Source of the DNA: Candidatus Falkowiibacteriota bacterium
GTDB taxonomy: Bacteria; Patescibacteriota; Patescibacteriia; Patescibacteriales; GWE2-39-37
Reading direction: 5' to 3'
Assembly: GCA_013335665.1 (NCBI GenBank)
Contig: JAAXVE010000052.1
Span: forward strand, 1 to 6,009
DNA: 6,009 bases
A model generated the notes under the pieces. The model ran no database searches, was not told the DNA's origin, and saw nothing but the letters and a program-made list of their open reading frames with translations. Positions 5,996 to 6,009 of the stretch are shown here, one piece after another. The translations under genes were made by a program, and so were the position numbers. The first letter of the stretch is position 1, and the number at the start of each line of letters is the position of its first letter.

Positions 5996-6009
5996 ATGAA
6001 CAAGATTCT
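5996..6009 (+). CDS. Start of a further gene, cut by the window end
   Basis: ATG at 5996, five bases after the DsbB-like gene's TAA, reads Met-Asn-Lys-Ile and runs off the window. The spacing and A-rich leader match the other starts in this operon. Genes beside dsbB often encode the partner thioredoxin-fold oxidase, so a DsbA-like protein is a reasonable expectation, but four codons cannot show it. Confidence 0.5.

Noticed and set aside
1..6009. CRISPR array, IS element, tRNA, rRNA or defence system
   Set aside because: No spaced direct repeats, transposase motifs, terminal inverted repeats or tRNA-like cloverleaf were seen. The HD protein alone, although SAMHD1-like, is not evidence of an anti-phage system.

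Overview
The window is gene-dense bacterial DNA of moderate GC (low 40s by eye). All genes are on the + strand, packed into two membrane-centred operons with a stand-alone small gene between them. Standard stop codons (TAA, TGA, TAG) end the genes. The two intergenic promoters fit the sigma70 consensus (TTGAC-N17-TATACT type). Almost every start lacks a Shine-Dalgarno site and is preceded by A-rich DNA. The compact layout, the small membrane proteins and the divergent Lgt-family and DsbB genes would fit an uncultured Gram-negative or Patescibacteria (CPR)-type genome. That placement is a guess: there is no rRNA or other phylogenetic marker here.

Region 1 (1-2936) is a run of five genes that abut or overlap: a membrane-anchored alpha/beta hydrolase whose ATG begins one base before the window, an ICMT-like membrane methyltransferase, a Cys-tailed four-TM protein resembling DUF4395, an Lgt-family prolipoprotein diacylglyceryl transferase homologue, and a small three-TM protein. 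All are predicted to be in or at the membrane. Their co-translation suggests lipid, envelope or thiol chemistry, but no substrate can be read from the sequence. The Lgt homologue keeps the Arg-bearing signatures but has Ile where the classical His/Tyr-Gly-Gly motif is expected.

Region 2 (2937-3420) is a self-contained unit: an extended -10 promoter, a strong Shine-Dalgarno site, a GTG-started 108-residue soluble, highly charged protein of unknown family, and a clear intrinsic terminator. It is the most unusual part of the window, because its expression signals and base composition differ from those of its neighbours.

Region 3 (3421-6009) starts with a near-consensus promoter only about 12 bases from the next ATG. 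It holds an HD-domain (SAMHD1/dNTPase-like) phosphohydrolase, a ZnT9-like cation diffusion facilitator, a DsbB-like disulfide oxidoreductase with an extra N-terminal membrane segment, and the first four codons of another gene, which may be the partner thioredoxin-fold protein. No IS element, tRNA, rRNA, CRISPR array or long repeat was seen.
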